The notes under the pieces are model-generated. The model did no database searches. It was not told the origin of the DNA and saw nothing but the letters and a program-made list of their open reading frames with translations. A program made the position numbers and the translations under genes. 64,000 nucleotides of DNA, taken from JBBIWA01 sp037439425. GTDB taxonomy: Bacteria > Acidobacteriota > Blastocatellia > RBC074. The stretch covers positions 25,385-89,384 of the forward strand of contig JBBIWA010000016.1 of NCBI GenBank assembly GCA_037439425.1, given 5' to 3'. Positions 1 through 9,175 of the stretch are shown piece by piece. Position 1 is the first letter of the stretch; each line of letters starts with the position of its first letter.

Positions 1-421
1 TCTTGATTCCCCTGTCAGGCCCCGTGGAATTCCCTTCCCCCTCACACCCAATCCCTGCCCTCATGATGCCATCGTGCGCAGCAATACTAAAGAGCCTAGT
101 TGCTTCATAAGCAGCCTGAAGCCTGATTTCGGCCACCACGCGGAAGCACCATTATCTCCTTTGCCGCCCGACTCTGAGCAGTAACAGGCTCGGGGTAGAC
201 GCCAGACAGCATTTAACCACGAGCCTGCGGCCTACCATCCCCAGTCCCTGCGCCTGCCACTTGCAGCCACAGGCGAGCGCCTCGACGTAACCCTCTTGCC
301 GGAGCTCCCCTCTGCCAGAGGGCAGCTTATGTAGGGGCAGCAGGCCAGACCCTGAAGAGTTAGGTTGCTACGAACGTAGCACCTTGTTCAAGTCGCCGGA
401 GATCTTCCACCAAGCCTGAGA
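1..421. other. no gene recognised
   Basis: This leading stretch has no open reading frame of useful length on either strand and no recognisable RNA gene. It may hold the promoter of the beta-propeller gene that follows, but no convincing -35/-10 pair was found. Confidence 0.5.
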
Positions 422-481
422 TTGCCCCTGGATTGTGATACTATTCAGGGCGCATCTAATGCCACCAATGGAGAGCGAACT

Positions 482-1636
482 ATGAAGCAGTTCTGGTTGC
501 ACGTAACCTTTGTTGCCATCTTTTTTGGAATCTCAGTTGCCCCTGCTGTTGACTGGCGCCAGCCAGAGCACGACTATCTGGTCTATGTGCTCTCCGAATC
601 AGCAGACAAGATCGCCCTGATTCGTTTCGGCCCGCAAGGGGCTCGGATTGAGCGCGAGTTGCTGACCGGGATAATGGAGCCGGACATTGATGGGCCACAC
701 GGGATAGCGATCTCGCCGGATAAAGAGTTCTACTACGTTTCGCTGGGCCACGGGCGACCGCTCGGTTCGGTGTTGAAATATGCGGCGAAAGATAATGTGG
801 TCGTGGGGCGCGTCACGCTGGGGCCCTTTCCGGCGACGCTGGACCTGACGCCGGATGGCAACTTCCTCTACGCGGTCAACTTCAATCTCCACGGCGATAT
901 GGTGCCCTCGTCGGTTTCTGTAGTAGTCACCGACCAGATGCTGGAAGTCAAACGGATTCCTACCTGCCGCATGCCGCACGGCTCGCGCCTCAATCCACAA
1001 GGGACTAAACATTACTCCGCCTGCATGATGGATGATCTACTCGTCGAAATCGACACGCAGAGCTTTCGCCTCTCGCGCCATTTCCGGCTCACCAAGGGCC
1101 AGGAGAAGGGAATGGAAGGAGCACCGCAACCAGCACAACACGCCTCTCACGAGATGAGCCCTGGGAGAGAGACTGCCATCTCCTGCTCCCCCACCTGGGC
1201 GCAGCCTTCCAACGATGGCTCAATGATCTATGTCGCGTGCAATAAATCGGATGAGATCGTCGAAGTGGAGGCCAGGAACTGGAAGCTTGTGCGTCGCCTC
1301 CCTGCCGGCCCCGGGGTTTACAATCTGGCTCTGACCCGGGATGGGCGATTGATTGCAACCAACAAACGCGGCGCCTCGGTATCGGTCTTTGAACTCAAGA
1401 GCGGGCGCGAGCTGCGGCGTATTCCGACCCGACGCAAAGTCGTTCACGGCGTGGTCGTCTCGCCCGATGATCGCTACGCCTTCATCTCAGTGGAAGGAAT
1501 AGGCTCAGAGCCAGGTACGGTAGAGATCATTGATCTGGAAGCGCTCAAGACAGTGGCCAGTGTGGATGTGGCTCCGCAGGCGGCAGGGATCGCTTTCTGG
1601 AAGATGGAAGCAGCGCAGCCGGCGCAAACGAGATGA
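482..1636 (+). CDS. secreted YVTN-type beta-propeller protein
   Basis: This 384-residue protein begins with a typical signal peptide: MKQFW, a hydrophobic core, then SVAPA before the mature part. The rest is repeated short beta-blade units with ISPDKEF, LTPDGNF, NPQGT, LTRDGR and VSPDDRY turns, the pattern of YVTN/NHL-like propellers. The motifs are spaced about 40-50 residues apart, which suggests six to seven blades. The ATG at 482 is preceded by GGAG at a normal distance; an in-frame TTG at 422 is less likely because it would bury the signal peptide. Such proteins usually act outside the cytoplasm as binding scaffolds or, less often, as lactonase-like enzymes. No catalytic signature is visible, so the substrate is unknown. 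It appears to be a single-gene unit ahead of a penicillin-binding protein gene. Confidence 0.75.
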   Translation: MKQFWLHVTFVAIFFGISVAPAVDWRQPEHDYLVYVLSESADKIALIRFGPQGARIERELLTGIMEPDIDGPHGIAISPDKEFYYVSLGHGRPLGSVLKYAAKDNVVVGRVTLGPFPATLDLTPDGNFLYAVNFNLHGDMVPSSVSVVVTDQMLEVKRIPTCRMPHGSRLNPQGTKHYSACMMDDLLVEIDTQSFRLSRHFRLTKGQEKGMEGAPQPAQHASHEMSPGRETAISCSPTWAQPSNDGSMIYVACNKSDEIVEVEARNWKLVRRLPAGPGVYNLALTRDGRLIATNKRGASVSVFELKSGRELRRIPTRRKVVHGVVVSPDDRYAFISVEGIGSEPGTVEIIDLEALKTVASVDVAPQAAGIAFWKMEAAQPAQTR

Positions 1637-1711
1637 GTCAAGCGCCCTGAGCCTTTAGCTCTCTGCCCTTAACGCTTAAACTTCGCGCTTCGTCTTAGCT
1701 GGTGGAGCTGG

Positions 1712-1717
1712 TATAAT
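1712..1717 (+). promoter_or_regulatory. extended -10 promoter element for the PBP gene
   Basis: A perfect TATAAT at 1712-1717 is preceded by TG one base upstream (TGgTATAAT), an extended -10 element. The -35 region is poor. Transcription would begin near 1724, too close to the ATG at 1727 for a ribosome site. This supports the ATG at 1787, which has GGGAGAGAGAGC upstream. Confidence 0.5.
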
Positions 1718-1786
1718 CAAGGCGCTATGCCAGATCATTACTTCTTCTCTTCAGGGAGTCCACGATTTCGCCGGGAGAGAGAGCTG

Positions 1787-4285
1787 ATGGATAAACTATC
1801 AGAGATGGGAGCCCGGCTAGAGTCTTTCTTTCAACGCGCGACCTTTCTCGCCCTGGTCATACTTTCCATCATCGCCGGAGGGTTGACCGGGTTGGTCCTG
1901 GCCTATCAAGCCAGCTTCACCAGCTACGCTGCCGAGGTCGAAGCCCTGGCCGATTATCGCCCCAGCGAGATTACCAAAGTTTACGCAGACGACGGCAAGA
2001 CGGTCATCGGAGAACTGGCACTGGAGCGGCGCATTCCGCTCTCTTACGAAGAGATCCCTGACCTGATGAAGAAGGCGATCCTCGCCATTGAGGATGCGCG
2101 CTTCGATGAACACGTGGGCATAGACCCGATTCGCTTGATTGGAGCGGCGATAGAGAACTTCCGCCGCAATCGGCGCGCGCAGGGCGGATCTACGCTCACG
2201 CAGCAACTGGCGCGCTTGTTGTTTCTCAAACCGGAAAAGACCTACAGCCGGAAGTTGCGTGAGATTATGTATGCCTTGCAGATCGAGCGCTACTACACCA
2301 AAGAGCAGATTCTCACCCTCTACTGCAACCAGATCTTCCTGGGTGGCGGCGCTTACGGAGTGGAAGCTGCGGCCCGCTATTATTTCAGCAAATCGGTTAA
2401 GGAGCTGAAGCTAGAAGAATATGCCTTGCTGGCGGCCTTGCCTAAAGCTCCACAGCAATATTCGCCAGTGTTACACCCAGAGGCGGCGCGCGCGCGGCGC
2501 AATCTGGTGTTGCAGGCGATGGCTGATGAGGGATTCATCACCCAGGCCGAAGCCGAGGCGGCCAAAGCTCGCCCGATCAAACTCAATATTGATGATGCGC
2601 GCAACAAGAACGACCGTTCCCCCTATGCTTACTTTGTCGAGGAGGTCCGCCAGGAGTTGCAGCGAATCCTGGTCGAGAGACCTGCCAGCAATGCTATGGA
2701 CGCGATGGACCTCTATCGCGCCGGTCTGAGTGTCTACACCACGCTGGACGCTAGGGCACAAGAAGAAGCGACGAAAGCTGTGCGGAAGATGCTGCGCGCT
2801 TATACCCAGCGGCATGGCTGGCGTGGGAAGTTTTATAACGTAATTGAGAAGGAAGGGGCTGATGTGGAAACCTATCACCATCCCTCCTGGACCTTCAGCC
2901 TAACCAAACCCGGTGAGATCCTCACTGGGCTGATCAAAGAGGTCAAAGAGACTGCTGCGCTGGTCTCCTTTGGCAACTACTTCGCTCTGGTGACGGCGAA
3001 AGAGACTGCAGAAGCCAGACGAGGGCCGGCGCAGTTATTCAAACGCGGAGACCTGGCGCAGTTTGTGGTCGAAGCGGTGGATGAAGCCAAAAAGCGGCTC
3101 ACCGTGCAGCTGGAACTGGTGCCTGAAGTGCAGGGCGCGCTGGTGCTACTGGATGCTAAGACGGGCGAGATCAAAGCGATGGTCGGCGGCTATGATTTTG
3201 CGACCACTAAGTTCAATCACGCAACACAAGCTAACCGCCAGACTGGTTCCGCCTTCAAACCATTTATCTACGCTGCGGCTATAGAGCAAGGGTTACGTCC
3301 AGATGATCTGGTGGTGGATGCGCCATTTCGCCGAGGCAACTGGGAACCCCACAACTATGACGATTCCTATATGGGGGTGATGACGCTGCGCAAAGCGCTG
3401 GCCTTGTCGCGCAACATCCCAGCAGTCCGGGTGCTGGATGAGATCGGAGTCAGCCGCGCAGCTGATCTGGTGAAACGTCTGGGTCTGCCCAATCCGATGG
3501 CTCCCTTCTTGCCTTCAGCTCTAGGCGCGACCGAAGAGCCATTGCTGAGCATGGTCTCTGCCTACTCGGTCTTCCCCAATGGCGGGGTGCGGGTCGAGCC
3601 AAGAATGATTCGCCGCATCGTGGATCGTGATGGCCAGGTGATAGAAGAGATCCGGCCCAAGCAGCAGCGTGTGATGCATGAATACGTCGCCGCCCAAATG
3701 GTCTCGCTGATGCGCGGAGTCGTCGAATTCGGGACAGCCACGCGAGCCAATGCGCTCGGCCGCGAGCTGGCTGGAAAGACGGGAACAGTCAATAACTTTA
3801 CCGACGCCTGGTTTATCGGTTACACCCCATCGGTGGTTTGCGGAGCCTGGATCGGTTTCAGCGAGAAGCGCTCCCTGGGCAAAGGGGAAGCTGGTTCATC
3901 AGCCGTGCTCCCATTTTGGGTCGAGTTCATGCAAAGCTATCTGAAGGATAAACCGAAAGAGAGTTTTGGAGCCATCCCTGCCCCCCCGCCTGACTTGAAG
4001 CGTATGCAGGATGCTCGCCTCAAAGACCTGGCTACCGAGCAAGAACTCAATAGCGCGAGCGAAGGTGACATTCTTCCGGGTATTGAAGGTGTTCCGAATC
4101 TGGATCCGCTGAGCGAGATGACCAGAAGACCAAACAGTAGTGGTGAAAAAGCTGCCCCCCCAGCCGCCCCCCCAACACCACCAGTGGAAAGGCTCAAACC
4201 AGTGCCGGGACCAACCCCACCCTCCCCGATGGAGAAAGGAAAGAAAGGCAAGAAAGGGAAGGTGGAGGAGAAACAACCAGCTTAA
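1787..4285 (+). CDS. class A penicillin-binding protein (PBP1A family)
   Basis: This 832-residue bifunctional peptidoglycan synthase has a short cytoplasmic N-terminus and one transmembrane anchor (about residues 20-45). A GT51 glycosyltransferase domain follows, with the IEDARF motif (Glu102), GGSTLTQQLARL, and RKLREI followed by LYCNQIFLGGGAYGVEAAA. The transpeptidase domain has SxxK as SAFK (Ser488), SxN as SRN (541) and KTG (664-666). It polymerises lipid II and cross-links the strands on the outer face of the inner membrane. The last roughly 70 residues are proline-rich and end in a Lys/Gly-rich tail (KGKKGKKGK), a low-complexity extension outside the conserved domains. The start at 1787 is preferred over 1727 because of its Shine-Dalgarno sequence and the promoter position. 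Catalytic motifs look intact. Confidence 0.93.
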   Translation: MDKLSEMGARLESFFQRATFLALVILSIIAGGLTGLVLAYQASFTSYAAEVEALADYRPSEITKVYADDGKTVIGELALERRIPLSYEEIPDLMKKAILAIEDARFDEHVGIDPIRLIGAAIENFRRNRRAQGGSTLTQQLARLLFLKPEKTYSRKLREIMYALQIERYYTKEQILTLYCNQIFLGGGAYGVEAAARYYFSKSVKELKLEEYALLAALPKAPQQYSPVLHPEAARARRNLVLQAMADEGFITQAEAEAAKARPIKLNIDDARNKNDRSPYAYFVEEVRQELQRILVERPASNAMDAMDLYRAGLSVYTTLDARAQEEATKAVRKMLRAYTQRHGWRGKFYNVIEKEGADVETYHHPSWTFSLTKPGEILTGLIKEVKETAALVSFGNYFALVTAKETAEARRGPAQLFKRGDLAQFVVEAVDEAKKRLTVQLELVPEVQGALVLLDAKTGEIKAMVGGYDFATTKFNHATQANRQTGSAFKPFIYAAAIEQGLRPDDLVVDAPFRRGNWEPHNYDDSYMGVMTLRKALALSRNIPAVRVLDEIGVSRAADLVKRLGLPNPMAPFLPSALGATEEPLLSMVSAYSVFPNGGVRVEPRMIRRIVDRDGQVIEEIRPKQQRVMHEYVAAQMVSLMRGVVEFGTATRANALGRELAGKTGTVNNFTDAWFIGYTPSVVCGAWIGFSEKRSLGKGEAGSSAVLPFWVEFMQSYLKDKPKESFGAIPAPPPDLKRMQDARLKDLATEQELNSASEGDILPGIEGVPNLDPLSEMTRRPNSSGEKAAPPAAPPTPPVERLKPVPGPTPPSPMEKGKKGKKGKVEEKQPA

Positions 4286-4976
4286 TACTACAATGAGCTC
4301 CCCCCTGCTCGGCTAAGCACTCCCGGCAAGCTTGCGGTCCTGATTTCAGGAAGTCAAACTAACCGCATAAGACGGGTGCACGTCACGATTGTAGGGTCAA
4401 AAGAAGATCGGTTGAAGCCTTAGCCCCGCTAGGGGCGCCGGAGTAGAGGAAGCTCTCGCCCACCAGCCCCAGCCGGGGCGAGCTGTCTATAGCAAGCAGT
4501 GAGGAAAAGTAAGCCTAGCTGCGGTCAGGAGCGACCTATCAATTGCTGCTCATAGCTCGCTCCTATCCGTAGCTGAATCGCTATAGATAGGCCGCTCCTA
4601 ACAGAGCTGAAAAACGTGCGATGCCGCCTGCTATAAACAGGCCGCTCCTAACGGAGCTAGAAACTCCTGCGCTGGAGCTCTATAAATAGGCTCTCCAGAG
4701 ATGGGCCCACCCGCCCTGGCTCAGACTCGCTATCATCTGAGGCCCCCTCTGGGGCTCACCGCCGATCCTTACTGCTTTTTCACCCTACAATAAAGACGTG
4801 CACCTGCATAAGACCAGGCTTGAAGAGTGACTGCTGAGGATCGAAGCTGTGGCCACCTGGGAGCAATCTTCACCTGAACGATCCCTCTTTAGTGGTTAGC
4901 GGTCAGACGCTTGCTCTTGCTGACCAGAGGCGAGAGTAAGGCTCTAAGGCAGTGATGGTGGCTTTTTGGAGAGCGG
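4286..4976. repeat. gene-free spacer with short imperfect repeats
   Basis: No gene is supported in these 690 bases. Positions about 4558-4700 carry three imperfect copies of a unit with CTATAAAnAGGCCGCTCC-like text, each followed by a TAACnGAGCT variant. At 4514-4563 lies one copy of a dispersed repeat (GCTGCGGTCAGGAGCGACC) that recurs near 18999 and 48672. The spacer separates the plus-strand PBP gene from the 3' end of the minus-strand radical SAM operon. Confidence 0.6.
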
Positions 4977-5981
4977 CTACTGCGTCTCGTTCATACGCAC
5001 TATCGCGCGAGGTCTAGCGCCGGTCACCTCTCTAGACTGAGGATCACGCCAGCAATCGAGAGTAGCCACTTGGTGAACACAGGCAATCGTACAGTAATCA
5101 GCGCAGGCCTTCTTCGTCAGATACTCTCGCCTCAGGTCCGCTTTGGTATATTGCTCCAGCGGGATTCCAGGATAGCCCCGCTGTTGTGAGCAGTAATGCA
5201 CCAGCCCATCTTCACAAATATATAGATAGCGAGCCCCAGCGCGGCAGCGCCAGTTATTAGGCCGGCCATTGGCCAGATTATCTTTGAAGTGATCCACCCG
5301 GGAGTAGCATTTCTTGCCCAGCTTCTTCATCTTGAAGTATATCTCGCGCTCCACGCCGCTGAGAGGTTTTACTCTCCCAAAACCATCGTGGATGATCCCC
5401 AGGGAGCTTGAAAACCCCAGCTCCACGGCGCGCTTCCCAATGATCAAGGCATCTTCAGGTGTCTTGATACCCCCGCCGATGACTGAATTGATGTTGACTT
5501 TGAATTCGGCCAGCTCGCTCAAAGCTACCAATTTCTGGTCAAGCACTTTGAGGCTCTTTTTAGAGATTTCATCAGGCTTCAGATTATCAATGCTGATCTG
5601 GAGGTACTCCAGCCCGGCCTCATTCAGTCTTCTGATCCTCTCCCGCGTGAGCAAGTAACCATTGGTAATCAATCCTGCCAGCATCCGGTGCTTCCGGATG
5701 CGGGCGATGACCTCCTCTAGCTCCGGATGCAGCAAGGGTTCACCACCACTGAGCGTGATGGCTGTCGTCCCTAACTCGGCCAGATAGTCAACCCGCCGCA
5801 GCAACACTTCCGTAGGGACTGGCTGCGAATAGTTGTCATACTCATTGCAGTAAGTGCAGGAGAGATTGCAGCGGCGGATAGGGATCAGATGCACTAGCAC
5901 TGGATGGTCTGTCGAAAGCAGCCCCTTAGCCAGAAAGGAGAATTCGCGATAGTAGCTTCTGAGTCTGTTCTTGAGCTTCAT
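4977..5981 (-). CDS. radical SAM protein with C-terminal cysteine cluster
   Basis: This 334-residue protein carries the radical SAM cluster motif CNLSCTYC (Cys38, 42, 45), followed by the GGEPLLHPE motif that contacts SAM. The C-terminal third has further cysteines (WRCRAGARYLYI..., VHYCSQQRG, ACADYCTIACVHQ), as expected for an auxiliary Fe-S cluster domain of SPASM/twitch type. The reaction is not known. It is the last gene of a seven-gene minus-strand operon, starting 15 bases after the previous stop, so translation is probably coupled. The neighbourhood suggests lipid tailoring, but a maturase role cannot be excluded. The start ATG at 5981 has only a weak AAGAAAG ribosome site. Confidence 0.8.
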   Translation of the reverse strand: MKLKNRLRSYYREFSFLAKGLLSTDHPVLVHLIPIRRCNLSCTYCNEYDNYSQPVPTEVLLRRVDYLAELGTTAITLSGGEPLLHPELEEVIARIRKHRMLAGLITNGYLLTRERIRRLNEAGLEYLQISIDNLKPDEISKKSLKVLDQKLVALSELAEFKVNINSVIGGGIKTPEDALIIGKRAVELGFSSSLGIIHDGFGRVKPLSGVEREIYFKMKKLGKKCYSRVDHFKDNLANGRPNNWRCRAGARYLYICEDGLVHYCSQQRGYPGIPLEQYTKADLRREYLTKKACADYCTIACVHQVATLDCWRDPQSREVTGARPRAIVRMNETQ

Positions 5982-5996
5982 GCGTCTTTCTTAGCC

Positions 5997-7670
5997 CTAC
6001 GTCATTTCGAGTTCCGGCAAAATAGGGCGCAGCCGACGCTCAGGGACAGCCACTTTCTCCGGGGTGCGGTAGCGAGGGGTGCTCCGGCCACTGAAATCGA
6101 GATAGAGCTTGCGGCGCAAGTACCATTCAGGGAAATGGCCCAGTCGCAGCAGCGGATATTTCATCGCCCGGCCAAAGAGCCGGCGCCCTAGCAGGTAGTA
6201 GTAAATCGGCACACCCAGGTTGAACTTCCACTGGACTGAGGGCGTGTTGCGGAAGAAGTCCAGGTTATAGCGCCAGCAGGTGAAGAAGAATTCCCATTGC
6301 AGATCGGTCAACTCAACCAGCTTGGCGCTTTTGCTCCCTTTCTTTTCCAGCCTCGTCTCTTCCAGCGGAACAAACAGCGTCGGGATCACACACCACTTAG
6401 CATCTTTGAGCGCAAAGAGCAGATCCAGCGACTGCTTGGTGTCTTCAGGAGTCTCGCCCGGAAGGCCCAGTATCCAGGTGCAGAAAGGGAACCAGTTGTG
6501 CTTATTCAGAATCTCCATGCCCTTGAGGATCACCTCCGGCCACTGTTCCGGGCGATAGGGATAGGCCTTGCCGGTCATGTACTGTTTGAAGAGGCGGTCT
6601 GAACCGGTCTCGATGCCAATGAAGAGATTGGCGTAACGCTTGTCCGGATGGGTGGAGGCCTGATGCTGGCTCACACTCATGCCCACGGCCACGGGCGATA
6701 GCTCCTCAATCATCTGTGGATTGAGCACTACCGGAGCGATGGTGCCATGAGTGAGCATCACATACTTCACTCCTTCAACCGCCGCCACCGATTCAAACAA
6801 CCGCTTCAGCGCTGGCACGTTGGTCTCAAAGCGTGGCCCTTGCTCGTAAAGAAAGAGGTCTTCCGTCGTGAGCAAGATAGTGTCGGCCCCCTCGGCCACT
6901 TGCACACGCACATTATCGAGAATCTGCTCCAGCGGGATGCTCTTGCCACGCCGCAGAGCCACCGAGCAGAACTGGCACCCACGACCGCAGCCCCGCGTGA
7001 TCTCCACCACCCCCAGAGTCGAGCGATGGCGAATCCTGGGAATCGATTCCAGCCTTGGGCTATGGCCCTCTACTTTACGTGGGATCGGCTCTCCCCGCAC
7101 TGCAGCCTCAAACAACGGCAGTACAACCTCTTCCGCTTCACCATCCACCAGACAATCAATCAGCCACTGGTCCTGCAGCCCCTTCTTCTCGATCTGCCAG
7201 GCCCCAGGCCCACCCACGATGATCTTGAGGTGTGGTTTGTGCCGGCGCAGCGCCGGATGGAGGATTAGGCGGCGAAACTCTGCAGCGTTGACCGATTCCA
7301 GGTAACGCCCGTATAGGCGAGCATAGACATCCGTGGCGAAGGTGATGTCCAGTGGATTATGGGCATGAATGCCGACAACGCGCGTCTCCTCCCCCACAAA
7401 GAGGTCCAACTGATCCGGATAGCAGACCGCGATCTCGTCGGGTGAGAAGCGCTCAAGCAGCATGGCCTCCACGATCCGCAAACCGTGCGGAACATATTTA
7501 GCCTGCCCGTCCGGGGCGAGCTCATTTTTGAGCGACCAATCGGTCCCCATGTAACGAGCGTAGCGCGCCGGCAGGCAGGCCAGCAGCATCTGGCGCCAGG
7601 TGCTGCGCAGATACTCGGAGGATTCAGAATTGCTAGCTGCGAGAACGATCTTCTTACCAGGGGCCCCCAT
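5997..7670 (-). CDS. B12-binding-type radical SAM protein
   Basis: This 557-residue protein has an N-terminal region of about 200 residues shaped like a cobalamin-binding Rossmann fold (VVGIHAHNPLD, KIIVGGPGAW, DCLVDGEAEEVV). A radical SAM domain follows with RGCGRGCQFC (Cys228, 232, 235). The classic DxHxxG cobalamin ligand motif is absent, as in many class B radical SAM enzymes, which leaves the lower axial side free of a protein histidine. The C-terminus (about 440-557) has no motif I recognise. B12 radical SAM enzymes typically methylate unactivated carbons or form C-C bonds. In this operon it is a candidate for alkyl-chain modification of a lipid, by inference from context only. GAGG lies eight bases before the ATG. 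Confidence 0.8.
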   Translation of the reverse strand: MGAPGKKIVLAASNSESSEYLRSTWRQMLLACLPARYARYMGTDWSLKNELAPDGQAKYVPHGLRIVEAMLLERFSPDEIAVCYPDQLDLFVGEETRVVGIHAHNPLDITFATDVYARLYGRYLESVNAAEFRRLILHPALRRHKPHLKIIVGGPGAWQIEKKGLQDQWLIDCLVDGEAEEVVLPLFEAAVRGEPIPRKVEGHSPRLESIPRIRHRSTLGVVEITRGCGRGCQFCSVALRRGKSIPLEQILDNVRVQVAEGADTILLTTEDLFLYEQGPRFETNVPALKRLFESVAAVEGVKYVMLTHGTIAPVVLNPQMIEELSPVAVGMSVSQHQASTHPDKRYANLFIGIETGSDRLFKQYMTGKAYPYRPEQWPEVILKGMEILNKHNWFPFCTWILGLPGETPEDTKQSLDLLFALKDAKWCVIPTLFVPLEETRLEKKGSKSAKLVELTDLQWEFFFTCWRYNLDFFRNTPSVQWKFNLGVPIYYYLLGRRLFGRAMKYPLLRLGHFPEWYLRRKLYLDFSGRSTPRYRTPEKVAVPERRLRPILPELEMT

Positions 7671-7702
7671 TCTCAGACCTCAGATTGCAGACCTTAGAGG
7701 CG

Positions 7703-7724
7703 GCAGACCTTCTTATTGGTCTGC
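7703..7724 (-). repeat. intra-operon hairpin
   Basis: GCAGACC and GGTCTGC form a perfect 7-bp stem around an 8-base loop in the 69-base gap between two radical SAM genes. The same AGGTCTG text repeats on either side. No T-run follows on the minus strand, so RNA stabilisation or partial attenuation is likelier than full termination. Confidence 0.35.
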
Positions 7725-7739
7725 AGGTCTGACTCAGGC

Positions 7740-9056
7740 TCAAGCCTGAGCCACCGCCGTGGTATTTCCGGTCATGCCGTGCAGGGCTTGCTTGATGATC
7801 CACCGCAACACAGTTTGATTGTTGTAGTAGTGCCCCAGCACGTACTGGCATGTCGAGAGACAGTGTTTGACGCACTCCTTCTTCATCTCATTGAGTTGTG
7901 CAAAGTCGAACTTCTGATTCTCGATCGTACCCCAATCGTAGCTCGCAGAATACATGGGGAAGCAGGGAGCAACTGTGCCATCGGTGCGAATCACCAGGGA
8001 GTTTTGACCGGCCCGGCAGTTCCACGGGTCCACGTGGCCGCGCATGAAATCTTTCATCCTGGCCAGGTGGGCCTTGGAGTTGACCATGATGTAACCCTGC
8101 TTGTTCTTTTCAATCAGGTAGTCAAGCAGTTCATCTACCTTGGGCCAGTCCTCAGGCCGCAGATAGGTAACGTTATCTTCATAGTGTTTGAAGTGAGTCT
8201 GCTCGATCATCGGGGTCTCATTGATGTGATAATCGGTTGAGATCCCGTGATCGTGGGCAATCTCGGTCAGCACTTTGACATCTTCCATGTTGTGGCGGCA
8301 GATGTTGATATTGAAGACCACCATGTAGCCATAGCGCCGCTGCATTTTGACCAGATAGTCGAAATAAGGCCGGATGCGCTCAAGCGCCTTGGGCAGGCCA
8401 GGCTTCTCTTGGACACAATCAACCGCCAGGTTGACCGCTGCCACTCCTGCATCCCCAATCCAATCGATCACCTGCGGCTTCATCAGCCGGCCATTGGTGG
8501 GCAGGTACATAAAGAAGCCCCGCTTCGCTCCGTAATAGATCACCTTGTGGATGAACTTGGGCCGCAGCAGTGGCTCACCGCCCATAATGGCGATCACGCG
8601 ACAGCCGACCGAATGCAGCCAATCTATAGAGCGGCGGGCCACCTCTTCCGTCATCCCTTTGACGCTGTTTTCAAATGCCCAGCAGTAATGGCAATCGAGA
8701 TTGCATTTCCATTCGGTGAAGAGATAAGAAAGCAAGGGCCGAAATTCGTCGGCGTAGATCCGCGATTGGATGTAGGGCACCAACCAGCGGCGAAAAGCGC
8801 GCCATCCATTGTTGGCGTGGTAAAAGAGCCCCGTCCGCTTCAGGTTTCCAGTCCTTTTGACCTGCGGAAAGACCGGCTCTGGCAGCGTCAGCGGAACTGA
8901 GGTGGGCGGGAGCGTGGCGGTTCGCTCGGATGATTTCTGGAGCAAAGTGTGAAGGGGAACATCAATGCGATAACTCGGTGTCACCTCTCTCACCTGAGCG
9001 GAGACAGCAATTTCAGTCCCCCCAGTAGAGACATTAATGGCTTCTTGATCTAACAT
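7740..9056 (-). CDS. radical SAM/SPASM-like protein
   Basis: This 438-residue protein has an N-terminal extension of about 100 residues and then a radical SAM domain with CNLDCHYC (Cys118, 122, 125) and the MGGEPLLRP SAM-binding motif. The C-terminus carries WNCRAG, VAPCFPMYS and a CVKHCLSTC cluster, typical of SPASM-type auxiliary Fe-S ligation. The layout resembles the 334-residue protein at the end of the operon, so the two may have arisen by duplication. Substrate and reaction are unknown. The ATG at 9056 has AAGGAGT ten bases upstream. It lies 119 bases after the Tes/MSS-like gene, on the same strand. Confidence 0.8.
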   Translation of the reverse strand: MLDQEAINVSTGGTEIAVSAQVREVTPSYRIDVPLHTLLQKSSERTATLPPTSVPLTLPEPVFPQVKRTGNLKRTGLFYHANNGWRAFRRWLVPYIQSRIYADEFRPLLSYLFTEWKCNLDCHYCWAFENSVKGMTEEVARRSIDWLHSVGCRVIAIMGGEPLLRPKFIHKVIYYGAKRGFFMYLPTNGRLMKPQVIDWIGDAGVAAVNLAVDCVQEKPGLPKALERIRPYFDYLVKMQRRYGYMVVFNINICRHNMEDVKVLTEIAHDHGISTDYHINETPMIEQTHFKHYEDNVTYLRPEDWPKVDELLDYLIEKNKQGYIMVNSKAHLARMKDFMRGHVDPWNCRAGQNSLVIRTDGTVAPCFPMYSASYDWGTIENQKFDFAQLNEMKKECVKHCLSTCQYVLGHYYNNQTVLRWIIKQALHGMTGNTTAVAQA

Positions 9057-9175
9057 GCCGAAAAGACTCCTTCCTATTGGTTAACCCTATTGGTTAGCCC
9101 TTGTCCTTCGTCCCCGGCTATCTCTCAGCGTCGCTGCGACCGGATCGGGGACAGAGGACAAAGGGGCGAGTGATT

